Notes: generated by a model from the letters alone, not told the origin. A DNA stretch of 21,476 nucleotides from Pelargonium cotyledonis (GCA_036897625.1 JAYMTA010001155.1:1-21476); one strand, 5' to 3'; shown: positions 1 through 16,378, counted from the stretch's first letter. Numbers and translations: made by a program.

Positions 1-162
1 TGTTATTCTGATAATCTGACTATTTCTCTATAATATCAACTTGAATGCAAAGAAACTGGAAAAAAAAATTGCCAATGGGCATGATCCTCCAGTAAAAGAA
101 CCTGAAAGTAATTTAATCAAACATGTAGGTATGTGCTAAGCGAGAGCAGCAGGTATACACAC

Positions 163-4405
<4,243 letters not shown>

Positions 4406-4480
4406 TTGCAGCTGGAGGAATTGGTTGTGGAGCGAGTGAGAGTAGAGAATGTACGGACTCTCAGCGACGGGAATCGACGG

Positions 4481-4512
<32 letters not shown>

Positions 4513-5993
4513 TAATGAGGAGAAGCAGAAGCAGTACGTATTGCGTGGAAAGGAAGTTGTGGGATTGGGGGATTTTGGGTGCTGTGCGTGTGCGCGCGTT
4601 TCTGTTTGATGCGTGTGCAGAAATGCTCGGACTCGCGATATCTGCTTGACAGCTGTCCTTTGTTCGTTAATCAGAACAATAAATGCTAGTAATAAGCTTT
4701 TGGGGTTTTCCTTTTCCTCAATGCTAATATAGCCAACAATTCGAATCCGAATACTAGGGCATTTGAAACTCGACTCATATTTTATGGGTTAGTCACATAT
4801 AATGGAATCGATAAATTCTTAGATCGAGATCAAGTCGGGGGTTTGTTGATAAATAAATAATCGGAACATGCGACTCTACACATTTAGTATGCACAAATTT
4901 TGAACTTCGTCCGACTTATGCCCAAAATCTATATCCTTACGTTTCATGTTCTAGTTATGCATTTTCAATCCGAACTCAAATAGAAAATCTTGAATATCCA
5001 CCTCTCGGTGTAGTTTAGTTTTTTTCCTCGTTCTTTATGGCTTATTTCTTTCCAGACATGTAGAGTTCGCAATTTGAACTCGAGTATATGTCAAACTATG
5101 TGGTGAAATTAGAGTTATTAGTGTGTAAACGACATGTGCCGTTTAAAATGTAAACCGGTAATATGTGGGTTCGGGTCACATGAAATTAACCCAACAATTT
5201 ATTAGGGTTGAGTTTGAATCACACGTTTCTTGAAATTTTGGAAGGCGGGTTGGGCAAATTCAAGCTAATGTACATAAATAATAAGTTTAAACGATAAATG
5301 AAAGCGCACGAGCGCCACATCATACCCTTTCTCCAAAGATCAAACAATAGTTCGAAATCGATCTTCGACCACTCCACCTGCACCAAAAATCTTGTTCACC
5401 CACGAAACTTCTCAATACTTAAGCCTTCACGAGTACTTAAAATATGTCTTCACAACACATACTTAACACTCATTAGTCATATTCGAGAGAAGATGTGTCA
5501 TGCACCTAAACCATTTCACGACCCTGGAACCAAGGTTTTGCACCTTACCCCATGTCCCGGTTTTGGGGTTTGAGGTCTTCTAAGCACATCACGAAGGATG
5601 GAAAATATTTCAACAGTTCAACATAATTTAAAATTACAAATGATTATTATTAAAGATAAACAATTGCAAGATATAACAAATACATGACAGTAGTATGTAT
5701 TTATCCATTCACTTACTTATGACATCACTGCAGTTGACCCGTCCAGGCGATCCCCATTATCAGTCAATGCATCAGGTTTCATTTTAGGTCCGGTTTTTAA
5801 AACATTGTATATTGTTCGGGATTGAGGTACATAAGATACTTTTAGAAGAGACTTGTTTAAGTATCGAACCGTAGGCCGAGATGCAGAGGATCACAGCATT
5901 TTCTGGATGAGCCGAGCATTTTCGAGCTCCAAGGAACCAAAAGAGAACAGCCCTCTCGTTTAGCACATTCCTTTCAGTCTCGAAGAAGCTTCC
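4406..5993. other. Divergent intergenic region between MIRO and SCY2
   Basis: About 1.6 kb separates two start codons facing away from each other, so both promoters should lie here. Next to MIRO is the GA microsatellite. Between about 4740 and 5260 the sequence looks like decayed dispersed repeat, with phrases such as ATGGGTTAGTCACAT, GGGTTCGGGTCACATGA and GGCGGGTTGGGCAAATT, typical of old plant element remnants. From 5290 to 5580 a plus-strand frame stays open for 91 codons but resembles nothing I know. No RNA gene was seen. Confidence 0.6.
4485..4512. repeat. (AG)14 microsatellite in the MIRO leader or promoter
   Basis: A perfect AG run of 28 bases lies 80-107 bases upstream of the MIRO start codon. 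Such GA/CT runs are common in plant 5' leaders and core promoters and may bind GAGA-binding (BPC) proteins; any role here is inference. Confidence 0.9.
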
Positions 5994-8900
5994 ATGGAGG
6001 CCACTCTTTTTGGCGCTCAGCGCTTCAATCCATTGCCTCGCCGCTCGAAACCGCTCGCAATTCCAGGTAAACTGTTTCTCCTCCGTTTGGATTCCGAGAA
6101 ACTGTAGGAAATTTGAAGAGTAAAATGTTGTCATATTCAAGTTTTACGTGCGTACTGACGAACCGTACTTAAATAAACCCTAGAACTGATGCTTTGCTTG
6201 GTACAGCGAGCTACTTGCTTTTCTAGAGCTTTTTGTGCAGTTTGGATGAGTGTTTAGTTGAATATGGATTTTAGTGTTAGTTTTGAGCTTCACTGGTTGA
6301 GTTTTAATGTGTTTGAGATTTGAATCGAGTGTTTATTATGTAGTTCTGCATGTTCGTCTGTGTTGCATTATTTTTGGTGAGGGGAAATTTTGAATTGATT
6401 TTGTGGAAATTGGACTGTTATGCTAGATTTATATGCCAAGAATTGTTTGGTTTTAGGAAAATTTGTAACATGGGGCGTTGGAGCAATTTCTCTTGGTGAC
6501 TATTTTAAAGAGGGAGTTTTTTTTTAGGATTTGTGTAACTTGAGCTTATGATGGAAGTTATGTTTGTTTAGTTTTGAGCATCACTGGCTGATTTTTGAAG
6601 TGTTTAAACTTTGAATTGAGTGTTTCCATTACACGAACTTCTTATTTGGTTGATGAGTGTAGTTGTGCATTCTTGTATTTGTTGCTTGTAATTTTGGTTG
6701 ATGGTGTAGCCTGATAGTTCTGTTTTATTGGAAAGTTTTGATGGATTTGTGGATGATTGACCTTTATACTCGATTTATTTGCCAAAGCATTGGTTGGTGT
6801 TAGGAAAATTTGTACCTCGAGGTGTTAAAGCAATTGCTTTTGGTGAAATGTTCAAGATTGAGCTTGTTTTTTTGGGTTAAAGTTTTGTTTGTTTAAGGTG
6901 TACAATAGAAACACCTGTTTCATGCCATCTGTTTTCATCAGCTAATAGCTTTGGGAGATAGTTGTAATTGGTGGATTTAGAAGGAGAAGAATGACCACAT
7001 TTTTTACTATGTGGTGTCCTGTCTCTTGAGTTCTATCGTCAAATTGATAATTGTCCTCATTTTTCTCTTTCTGGTTTTACTCTATGTAGGAGTCACTTTG
7101 CTTTCTAGAGTTTGGGATTGTTCAAGCACTAGCTACGTAATCTTGATAGCATCTGTCACTACACCTTGATATCTCTATGTGCCTTCTGTCGAGTGTCGTC
7201 GTTCTTGAACATCAAACAGAGTTGTATTTTTGCTGAACTCGTGGTTCTTGTGTCTGGAATGCAGGTTATAATGCGAAATTTGATCTTCATTTTTGTCGTC
7301 CCATCTCTTCTGGAACCTTTCTTCCTCTCAGGATGAACATAGTAGACTCCAGCAAAAGGCGTTTAATGTCTCTACATAGGCCTTTTTACTCAAATGCGAA
7401 CAAGAGACTTTCTGTCAGCTTTTCAGATAAGCTCCGAAGTGAATATGTGACTGTTGAGACAACATCATCAGAGTCTTTAGATCATAATGGTGTTCCACCA
7501 AGTGCCAATGATGGAGCGGATATTCTCAGTTCTTATGACGGCAATGACTTTGAGATGTGTCAATCTACTCCTAAAACGTTTAAAAATCAATTTCTATATT
7601 TAATACGCTTGAGTTCTATCTTGAATAATGCTGCTGAATCATTTTTTAAGAGTGAGATACGGAGAAGGTTGTTCGTGACAGCATTACTAATTGTAATTAG
7701 TCGTGTTGGATATTTCATTCCTCTACCTGGATTCGATAGAAGGTTGATACCCAGAGATTACCTTGGTTTTATTTCAAGACCTGTGGGTAAGTACATATGT
7801 TCATTTTGTAATGCCCAAAAGGGTTTTCCTTGTCCTCTTAGTAACCTAACTGATTTTGTAGGATACTAATTATCTCATCCATGCTTCAAATTTCTTAACT
7901 GTAATACATAAATTCTGATCAAAAGTTGTCCATGTTGTTTTGGGCAGATGACCTGGGTGATTTTTCATCAGAGCTTAAGCTATCTTTTTTTCAGCTTGGA
8001 ATCAGTCCTCAGATATTTGCATCTATTGTTATGCAGGTTTGCTGCTTTCTCCTGTTAGTTCTTATGCTAGATTCATTCTTCATTTCTACTTATTGGCAAA
8101 GCAAATTTTGTTAACAAACCTTGTGTGATATACTGATACAGTGTTAGAGGCTTCTCATTTTATCATGAGATGGAAATGATATAAATTTAACTGGATATAA
8201 TTTATAAAATGGTATTTGTCATCTCAAAATACGATTGAATCACACTTATAAAAAGCGTTTTGCTTCTTTTTGTATTTATAAATGTACTGATTTTTTTTCC
8301 TTTGATGACAAGGGTGCCAAATTATTCTATGACGTATTTAGTGACCCTTATAATGTTTGGGGCCTCTAATAGGTTAGATTCAATTTGGTTAAGATTAAGT
8401 TATAATTTATACCGGTTAACTTATCTTCGACTGGTTTCACCTCAAGTGCATCAAAATATGATTCTTGTTTTATCCTCTTCATCAAGTATATAATAATAAT
8501 CATCTGCAATGTTCATGATTGCATGCTGTATAGGATTCCCTGACAGTAACACTTCTATAATGTCTATCCTCTCCCCTCTCTTTAGGATTGGCTTTGCCGT
8601 ACAAAATTCTTATGCTAAATGTCACAAATTGTCTGCACAGGCGCTTTGTCATATTGTTCCTTCCTTGGTCAAGCTACGGAAAGAAGGCTTAGATGGGCAC
8701 GAGAAGATTAAGAGTTATATGTGTGTCTAGTTATTCATCTCAAGCAGTGAGACGAGTTGTCTATTCTCAATTTCTTTGTGATTTTTTTTCCTCTTCATTT
8801 CTTCTTATGTTAGTGATTGCATTGCTACTTTGCCTCTATTTCAGATGGTGGATGTCTTTAGGCTTTGCAATATCTGAGGCTTTGGTACTTTCTATTTATT

Positions 8901-11900
8901 CACTTCAATATTCCGTTTATGCTGCCAGTCACAGGTGATTTACTAAGAAAATTGTCATTTGCAAAATTGTTTGTTATTTTCTAATAATGCAGTGAAACTG
9001 TTACTTAGATTTAACGTCAGAAGGATTTTTTAGGGTTTGCCTTTTATTTTTATTTATTTTTATGCCTTTTCAGCGTGAAACACGTCATGGTGACTACCTT
9101 TTTATTAGTTTGTGGCGCAATGACTATGACATGGATCTGTGATACTATTACGGAATCAGGATTTGGTATTGATCTTAACATCTTGGGCATTAGTACCATG
9201 TTCACGAATTTTTCCAGTATTTCTATATTACTGAAACTAATATAACTGAATGTTCCTTATTAACAAAACTTGTTGAGCACATGTGCATATCTCACCTTGT
9301 TTTTTGTAACTTACGTGTCAAATTTTTATGAAGTGGTTAAATACTTATCTTATTGTCAGACTAGACATAGCATGATTTCCTGTGTCTGACTGTGAATATG
9401 TTTTCCAGGCCAAGGTACATCTTTAATTGTATGTGTGGGAATACTGACGGGATACACGGATACATTGCACAAGATGTTGTGTCAGCTCTCAGGTAAGTCA
9501 CAAGTGATGAACTTATTTCAAATTTGCAAGTTTTTTGCCCTTTATGCAAATAGTTTGAAAATTTGTATGTGTGAGACAGAGATGGCATTACCGATTCCCT
9601 CTTTTCAATTTTTTGGCAGTGAGTACTGTTAGTTGGTGGCCATATATGCTTGCAGTTTTGGTTGTTTTCACGATGGTCACTATGGCGGCTGTTGTTATAA
9701 CTGAAGGTTGCCGGAAAATTAAGCTGCAATATTTTGGTTTCAAGCTAGCTTCTGCTACAAGGTAAAAATGTTATTGCTAACCACATGTCATATTTGACCG
9801 CTTCTTGTTAAGTATGATATGATGTGATTAACAACAGAGACCATTATAGTTTTGCAGTGTTTAGGATGCTGTAACACGATATGCTATTGCTTTAGTTGCT
9901 CAACCATTGAACTAGTATTTGGCATAGACTACATTATACTGATATAAGTTATTCTCATTGTCTAATGTAGATTTTTGTGCTTGGCATTTAAATTTGTAGT
10001 ATCAAATAATATGATGGTTGATTACTGACACTTTGTTATCTTGGCATGTTTCTGGTAGAGATGATTCCCCAATTACTGAGGTGGAGCCTTATATGCCCTT
10101 TAATATAAATCCGTCTGGAATGCAACCTGTTCTCACCACCACCTATATATTGGGAATACCTGGCATTTTTGCAAGGTTGTTTTCAGCTCATACTGCTTCA
10201 GATTTTGATTTTGAATTCACTCATTTAGAATAGCTTTAAGGAAGCGTTTGGATTTGAATTTTTCTCAGAAATGGTAATCAATAATCAAAATGGGAATGAG
10301 ATTCTCATTGTTCATGTTTGGATTCAGATTTTTCGGTCATCAGAATGGCTCGGGAATGGGAATCTCTTTAATTTTAGGTTTCTTTCCATTATCTGCATAA
10401 TATTTGCAGGCTTGCTCATTGCCGTTGTACCGATTCTCGTAACTGAACCCTAAAACTATTTACTTATTTATTCTGCTATTATTCTTTCTAAGACAACCTT
10501 TCATGCAGCCTGACTCGTTTACCTTTCTGGGAGCATGTTAAGGAGATGTTGAACCCTGAAAGTTCTGTTGGCGCAGCACCTTGGGTTTACTATTCAATAT
10601 ATGCATTTCTGGTTTTCATAATCAATATATATGACATAGTAAGTGTACTCAACCTTCACTATCAGTTATTCTAAAATCGTAATGTCTCACTCTCACATCA
10701 CTAATCTTTGTAGGATGTCTCAATTTTCCTCTTGTTGTCACTTTTTATTTTATTTGTTTATTGAATGTTTAATAAAGAAAAGAAGAGGTTGTATATTCAG
10801 ATGATCCACTTTCTCAGTTTTTCTTGTTACTCTGTTGTCTGTTCAAACTCTTGTGTTAGGTTAGAGATTTAGTGTAATAATCCAAAATGATAAAATTGAA
10901 TAGCATGCTAGTTCTGTTACCTTGTGAAAACTTAATTTGAATTGGAAATATGAAAAACGTTGCAAAATGCCATTTCAAACATCGCTGTCGTTGTGAAATG
11001 TAAGCCTAGTGGCTTACCAAGAAACTCTAGTATGTGTACGACATCGTTAGTTTGTTTTTTCATTCATTTGGGGTTGCAAAATACTGTACTGGCTCTTATC
11101 AGTTATCATATGGTCTGTAGTTTGATAGTTTTGGGTTTTCTACTCAGATTAAAATGATCGTGAAATAGATTATGCATGCATAGGAGTAATAAACTTGTCC
11201 CCTGTACTGACTATTCGTAGCTATACTCTTTCACTACGAGTAGGGGTGAGCAAAAACACTAATACTCGAATATCCGAACCCATATGACCTGACTTAGTAC
11301 ACTGGATAATGGGTACCAGATAATAGTTTGGTTTAGCGTTATTCAGAGATTCTGGTTCATCCATAGTAATGATAGTTATCATCTTTGCATCCGTTGTATT
11401 AACTTAGTGAATAAGAGTCTCTAATCTGGTAACTTGTGTCCAGGCGAACTTACCGAAGGAAATTGCTGATCACTTGAACCAGATGGGAGCTAGGATACCG
11501 AGTATAAAGCCTGGCAAGGCTACCGTGGCATATCTCACAAAGATTCAGGCATCGACACGCTTTTGGGGTATTTTTTAATAATAAATTTGTACATATATAA
11601 CCTACTCAAATGTTGATGCCAATGTTTGAAATCACTCTTCTATGTTTTAAAATTTCCAGGGGGGCTATTATTATGTTTTCTAGCCACGACATCATCCATA
11701 CTTGATCGTTACTTGCGCCGTGTCAACGCAGGATTTGCAATTGGGTTTACATCAGTTTTGATCATCGTAAGTGTCCCCTGGCTCTCATCATCAAGGAATA
11801 TTGTTTTTGTAAAACAAACGCCATGCATATTCCGAGGAAGTACCCATAGAAATTTTTATTAGTTAACGATGGACCGATAATTCAGGTCGTGGGCCATAAA

Positions 11901-12541
11901 TGGGCTGGGTAAAAAATTCACTCGTTCATATTTTACAACTTCATATAGGCCCTATCTTTTCCCATTAAGTGGTGAGTAAATGTTGGACAGATGAAAAGTA
12001 GGCAGACAAAAACACGTATTTGTTGGTCCGGTCCATTGAGGCCCGCGGCCCACATTGTCAGATATAGTGCACGAAAACCTGGTGGGATTTTGGTGCCCGC
12101 AGGTACAGGTTCAAAATGCCAGCTCTAAACACAGGTAAGGCTGTAAACATAAATAAAATGGTGGAAGTCTCATGTACTGGACAGTCCTTTTACGATAAAT
12201 GCAAGCTGATCATAAATAACCTCTCCCGAAACCTAAAATGGTGAAAGTCACATGCACTGTACCGCCCTTTAACAATAAACGGATATACTATTAGCTGATC
12301 ATAATATCTTTGGTGTACTAGACTGATCTAAAACGCTCCATCATCGATGCATGTAAAGAGTTTGTCATTCAGAATGTTTCCATCATTGCTCAAGAAATTT
12401 ATGTTCTGCATTTCGTCTAACTTGAGTGACGAGTTCTGTTTTTTGGTTCAGGTTGGCTCCATTATTGAACTACGAAGATCTTATCAAGCGTATAATGTGA
12501 TGCCGGGTTTGAGTAAAGCTCTGGAGAGGTATGGTGCTTAA
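5994..12541 (+). CDS. SCY2: SecY2 preprotein translocase subunit, plastid (SCY2)
   Basis: SCY2 is the channel subunit of the second plastid Sec system, which with SECA2 and SECE2 is thought to insert proteins into plastid envelope membranes. Thirteen exons: 5994-6066, 7265-7786, 7948-8036, 8641-8720, 8845-8934, 9074-9165, 9409-9492, 9620-9761, 10059-10175, 10509-10638, 11444-11567, 11660-11766, 12452-12541. Every join is GT-AG and keeps frame, giving 579 residues, close to the family's roughly 575. The start at 5994 gives an N-terminus rich in Arg and Ser (MEATLFGAQRFNPLPRRSK) that suits a transit peptide; an internal Met at 7333 (residue 48) is less likely. Family marks include a first membrane segment at about residues 159-177 followed by FIPLPGF, then ELKLSFFQLGISPQIFASI, LTGYTDTLHKMLCQLS, ITEGCRKIKLQYFGFKLAS, PFNINPSGMQPVLTTTY, IKPGKATVAYLTKIQASTRF and a final IIELRRSYQAYNVMP. 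No internal stop is seen, so the gene looks intact. Confidence 0.95.
6281..6896. repeat. Tandem duplication inside SCY2 intron 1 (~290-325-bp units)
   Basis: Two diverged direct copies lie back to back, about 6281-6571 and 6572-6896. Matching phrases in the same order are TTTTGAGCTTCACTGG / TTTTGAGCATCACTGG, TTAGGAAAATTTGTAAC / TTAGGAAAATTTGTACC, and GCAATTTCTCTTGGTGA / GCAATTGCTTTTGGTGA. The 1.2-kb intron (6067-7264) otherwise holds no gene that I can see. Confidence 0.8.
8037..8640 (+). other. SCY2 intron 3, nothing further seen
   Basis: A 604-base AT-rich intron between the exons ending in ASIVMQ and starting ALCHIVP. Several short open frames run through it but none resembles a known protein. 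Confidence 0.7.
10238..10380 (+). mobile_element. GCGTTTGGAT-type short element, copy A (SCY2 intron 9)
   Basis: The stretch starts TAAGGAAGCGTTTGGAT and contains GGGAATGAGATTCTCATT, TTTCGGTCATCAGAATGG and GGAATGGGAATCTC. The same blocks recur in copy B (COMET intron 1) and partly in copy C (16595 onward), so this is a dispersed repeat, probably a non-autonomous DNA element. The right end is not clear, and no coding capacity is seen. Confidence 0.6.
10639..11443 (+). other. SCY2 intron 10 with a small repeat-like patch
   Basis: An 805-base intron. At about 11244-11340 the phrase GGGGTGAGCAAAAACACTAA, followed by ATATCCGAACCCATATGACC, looks like one of the degenerate low-copy repeats common in plant genomes. 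The rest shows nothing recognisable. Confidence 0.5.
12155..12305. repeat. Imperfect direct repeat in SCY2 intron 12
   Basis: Two similar blocks, 12155-12215 and 12235-12305, each start with AAAATGGTG(G/A)AAGTC and end with GCTGATCATAA. They sit in the last SCY2 intron (11767-12451), which otherwise shows no gene. Confidence 0.75.
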
Positions 12542-13630
12542 TCTGCAAAGAAACCAGAAGAAGCCATCTTCATTGATAGGAGGCAAAAGAGAACAACAAT
12601 GTAAATATATTTAGTTTACATTACACTTAATTAAGAGCTAGTGTTAGTTCTTAGATCTATAATTTGTGTTTGAACTTTGTAGGAGTGATTTTATTTAAAC
12701 CGCATTAGAACAATACTCCAATTTAGAGTAACTAGAGGTTTTAGTTCGGGTTTCTGGTCAGTTGAAAATGTCTAAATCCGACCTGATAGGGGTGCAGGAT
12801 GTGTTAAGGTCCTGCGAATTCCTAGAGGAACATTTTACCATGGGTCTTTTCCATTTTATGTGACCAGAACACAAAAAAATGGGTTGTATTTTGATAACAC
12901 GACATGTTAAATACGTTCGACTCACATACACAAATTCATATAAATAACATTGTTCTTTTTTTGGTCAATTTAACATTTTATTCTCTACAAGTGTATTTTT
13001 TTTTCAACACGAACATGACAGTGATTAATAAACGTGTTGGGTTTTCTAACACAAACTTGACATTTTTAAAATTAGCGAGTGCAAACACGTTTATTTCGTG
13101 TCATATGTTGAGTCAAGAATCATCAGATTTGGGCACAGAGAACATGCAAAATAGTCGTGGTTGAGTCTCAACTCTCAAACACTAAAGCTCCATGTTCTCT
13201 TCTCTAACGACACTTCTAACCTCATTACATTGTGTGTATAAAAACTGACAATTTAAACTTAAACTCGCTTGCACTAAAAAACTAAGCCACATTTTTTGTA
13301 GATTCATATTACGCAATGCATTTTACACGTAAAATTCAAACTATGAATGCCAACTCCAATATGTACTACACAACTAAATACCGACTCAATAATTTGTGAG
13401 TTCAGTCTTATAGGTGAGAACCGGGTTGAATTTAGGTCGAGTGTGTCTTGAAAAATTGTGGGTTGTAACACCCCGTAAATTTTGCATGTAAAACCCGAAA
13501 TCGAATTGTCATCTAAATAAATTGTATTGGTTAATGGGCCTGGGCCTAACAATCAGGCCCGAATAGGCCCACAAACATAACATAGCTCTGAAGAGTTGGT
13601 CTTCGTCGTCTTCTTCGTCTGGGTCTATCC
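12542..13630. other. Intergenic region SCY2 to COMET, with decayed repeat
   Basis: The first 200 bases should hold the SCY2 3' untranslated region and poly(A) site. At about 12895-13115 there are phrases such as CACGACATGTTAAATACG, ACACGAACATGACAGTG and AAACGTGTTGGGTTTTC; these resemble the degenerate ACACGACA-type dispersed repeats of plants. The end of the region is the COMET promoter. No coding or RNA gene was seen. Confidence 0.6.
13535..13571. promoter_or_regulatory. Cluster of four site II (TGGGCC/AGGCCC) elements upstream of COMET
   Basis: TGGGCC occurs at 13535-13540 and 13541-13546, AGGCCC at 13555-13560 and AGGCCCA at 13565-13571, all within 60-96 bases of the COMET start codon. 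In plants such TGGGCY site II motifs bind TCP factors and mark promoters of genes active in dividing cells. This fits a checkpoint and meiosis gene; binding here is inferred. Confidence 0.65.
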
Positions 13631-16378
13631 ATGTCAGGAAAATTGAGTTCGGAGATGGAATCGCCGGAGATCGAAATCGCCGCCGCCGCCGAGCATCTTG
13701 ACGGCTCTACAATGTTTCATCTCGTAAAAGAAATCGTCGGATTCGTTCTCTTCATGCACCAGCAGATCCCTTCGTACGCTTTCTCTCTCTCTCTCTTCCC
13801 TTGCCCTAATTGTGAAGAAATTTCAAATTTCAACTCTTTTTTTTCTCGAATCAGTTTGTGTTTGATAGTCAAATTTTTACAATTGTATGGAACAAGCAAT
13901 TTAGATTGCTAGAAAAAAATGATTTCATGACTATTTCTGCTGGTTAATCTGGTGATTTTGTTCATCTGGACATGAATCTTAGTTAATTTAAGAAGCTGAG
14001 AGGTTTGTTTCTCTGTTTTTCTACTTAAAAGTTATTAGATGACATTTACATGATCATTTCTGTGTTTAATTCTAATTTTCAGAAGCTTTTTAGTTCTAAT
14101 TTTGAGTCTTGCTTAGGATAAAATGTATCACAATTCTCAGGTTTAGTACTCTTAGCTGAATAGTCTAGTTCATTTCTGGATATTGTTGTCGAATCTAGTC
14201 TAGTTATTAAGAATGAGAATGGGAGTGAGATTCTCATTACGTATCAGAACTTTCTGGTCATGAGATTGACTTTGGAATGGGAATCACATCCCCATTATTT
14301 CTAATCCAAACGCTACCTTAAACGGTTTCGATGTGGTTGAGGCAATGGATTTGGTTATTGAATGATTTGAAAGACTCAGTGAAGTCAGCTACTTTTTGGC
14401 AGCATTTTGCAGGATATCACTCTTGAATTTGATGCGTTACATATTGAGTATAAGGAATTGGTATGTTACCTACACAGAGGTAATTAATTTGGATTTATCA
14501 TTTTTGTTTGATCTCTCCACCCTAAGAATTGTTAGTTGTAGGAGGCTGTTCTTAAAGAAACTGAAGTAAAGCCATCTTTTCGAAGAATGCAAACAAGCAG
14601 AATGAGAGAGGTTAAACTTGGGATAAGAAGACTAGAGAAGTTGATGAGTGCAGTTTCTAGCCTCCATACTGCACTGCAGCAATTGATTAGTGAAGTTCCT
14701 GATATCGAGGAGGTTGTTTTAATTCTTGGAGCAAGTCCTATACGACCACAGCGCGTTTATCGGTTGTGCTTTTCACATGGGAAGATTCCTTCCAGAGGTT
14801 CAAGTGATTTCGCTAAAACCAGGGCAGCAGATGGGCTCTCGAGAAAGGTATGTTTATGCTATTTCTACTTCCATCTTCAGTTGCATACCTGCATTTCTTC
14901 TGGGCTCATTATATGTTGTTTTTTAACAGGCTATTCGGACTCTGATCTCAAATGGTGCAGGTTCAGTATCCTATCCAGGTAGTCCATTACTCCATTAGGC
15001 ACGGTTCGTTCATATATGGTTATTTGGTGATATGAAATTTGTTGCATTTTGAAGTGTTGTTTCCTCTTTTCAGGTGCTAGTAGATTGTTTCTATTGGTGA
15101 AAGCTCCATCGTCTTTCAATCTGCCTCTGCATTTTCTTCCCAAACGTGACTTCAAATATAGCAAAAAGGTAGCGATGAAGTTATTTTGTTGGATTGAATT
15201 TCTCTAAATATGTGTAGTATAGTTACTATAGAATCATTCTCAGCACCTCTTGTACTCTTTCTAGTTGGGATGCTACATGTCACAGGCTCACAGGTAAAGT
15301 GCCATATATGGTATAATTGACAGAGTCCAAATAATAACTGGAAGTTCTGCATCTAATGATACACTTCTGAAGAATTTAAGTTTTCTGCATTCTTTTCGAA
15401 ATTATCTTATAAACGGGAATAAGGTATTAACCTAAAAATGGGGTCTTATAAGGCGGACAATGCTCTATTAGGTTCAGGTAACTGTTACGGTATAAAAAGA
15501 AAAAGAAAAAAAACTGTTATGGTAATTGCAGTTTGGTGTTCTATAGAGCTGGCAATTTGGACCCTAATCCGCAGGCACCCAAAATCCGATCCACATTTTT
15601 GCGGGTTAGGGTCACATAAAATGGATCCCCATTAATTTTCAGGTCAGTTCGGGTAACCCACACATTTTCTTCGTAAAAAACTCGCCACTCGTACAACTTT
15701 TGTTGTAGCATTAGCTCTTAAATGCACAGTATGAGATCTTGACAATTTTGTACTGCGTGCTTCTTTTTTCACACGATCTTCATTCATTTGTTGGATGTCT
15801 CTAGTACTATATTTTATTACACATCAATACTTCAAATGACAATTTCAATTTGGTTTGCAGATTGTGCCGTTTAAACTGAGGTTCAAGTGTAGAACACTCG
15901 GTCCAGAAACGCATGTTCCCAATCCCGAGTCTCAAACTGGCAGCTGTGGTGGTTCAGCAGATCCAAATTCAAAAGATATAATGTGGTATATGATAAAGCT
16001 TGAATTTTGAATTAATTAGATATAAATACGCATTATCTTCTTAACTTCAAGCCAACTGATGTCCCAAAACCCCAATATCATAAAATTTCAAGATTCCAAA
16101 ATCAGTAACACATCAGTTTGACACTCTTTTCCTGATTTTTATTCTTCAACAACAACAGAGTTTTATTTCATCAATGTGCAATCATCGACAAAAGACACTT
16201 TCTGTTTGGGGACTATGTTTCTTTTGCTGCATTTGCATCTTTATCCATTGTGTCGGCCACATCTGATTTTCCGAAGTTTTCAGGCAAATAACGATAAGAT
16301 CTGTTGCTATGTGACAGGTTTCAGTGCCGGCATGTAATCAAGGGCTTGGCAGCTAGTGCGCCGGTACCCGATGAATGA
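13631..16378 (+). CDS. COMET: p31comet / MAD2L1-binding protein homologue (COMET)
   Basis: p31comet is an adaptor that binds HORMA proteins such as MAD2 and, with the AAA+ ATPase PCH2/TRIP13, remodels them; in plants it also acts on meiotic axis HORMA proteins. Seven exons: 13631-13773, 14403-14460, 14542-14847, 14930-14978, 15074-15168, 15861-15985, 16318-16378. All joins are GT-AG and in frame, giving 278 residues. Exon 2 must use the AG at 14401-14402, which restores HQQIPSILQDITLEFDALH; the nearer AG at 14411-14412 breaks the frame. Resemblance to animal p31comet is low but ordered: QQIPS near residue 45 (QQLPLPY in human), VVLILGASPIRPQRVYRL (LILLGGN in human) and the C-terminal MWFQCRHVIKGL (IWFQAPVTFKGF in human). 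A second possible start lies at 13655 (residue 9). No break was seen. Confidence 0.85.
14206..14322 (-). mobile_element. GCGTTTGGAT-type short element, copy B (COMET intron 1)
   Basis: On the minus strand it starts TAAGGTAGCGTTTGGATTAG and continues with GATTCCCATTCC, CATGACCAGAAAG and TGAGAATCTCACTCCCATTC, matching copies A and C. It is about 117 bases long, lies wholly within intron 1 (13774-14402) and has no coding capacity. Confidence 0.65.
15169..15860 (+). other. COMET intron 5 with a decayed dispersed repeat
   Basis: At about 15545-15665 the phrases GAGCTGGCAATTTGGACCC, GCGGGTTAGGGTCACATAAA and AGGTCAGTTCGGGTAACCCA match the style of degenerate GGCAATTTGGACCC repeats that litter plant genomes. 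The rest of the 692-base intron shows nothing recognisable. Confidence 0.55.
15986..16317 (+). other. COMET intron 6, nothing further seen
   Basis: A 332-base AT-rich intron that splits the Trp codon of MWFQ. No repeat or other gene was seen. Confidence 0.7.

Noticed and set aside
4406..4649. Two plus-strand frames rich in Arg-Glu just upstream of MIRO
   Set aside because: They arise from reading through the AG microsatellite, not from a real protein.
5298..5573. A 91-codon plus-strand frame in the MIRO-SCY2 gap
   Set aside because: No recognised motif and no splice partner found. It lies beside repeat-like sequence and is probably chance.
5784..6140. A 118-codon minus-strand frame over SCY2 exon 1
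   Set aside because: It matches nothing recognised, and the plus strand here has a transit-peptide-like first exon that joins SCY2 in frame.
7333..7869. SCY2 starting at the internal Met at 7333
   Set aside because: An upstream exon (5994-6066) with a good start and donor joins in frame at 7265 and supplies a transit-peptide-like N-terminus, giving the usual family length.
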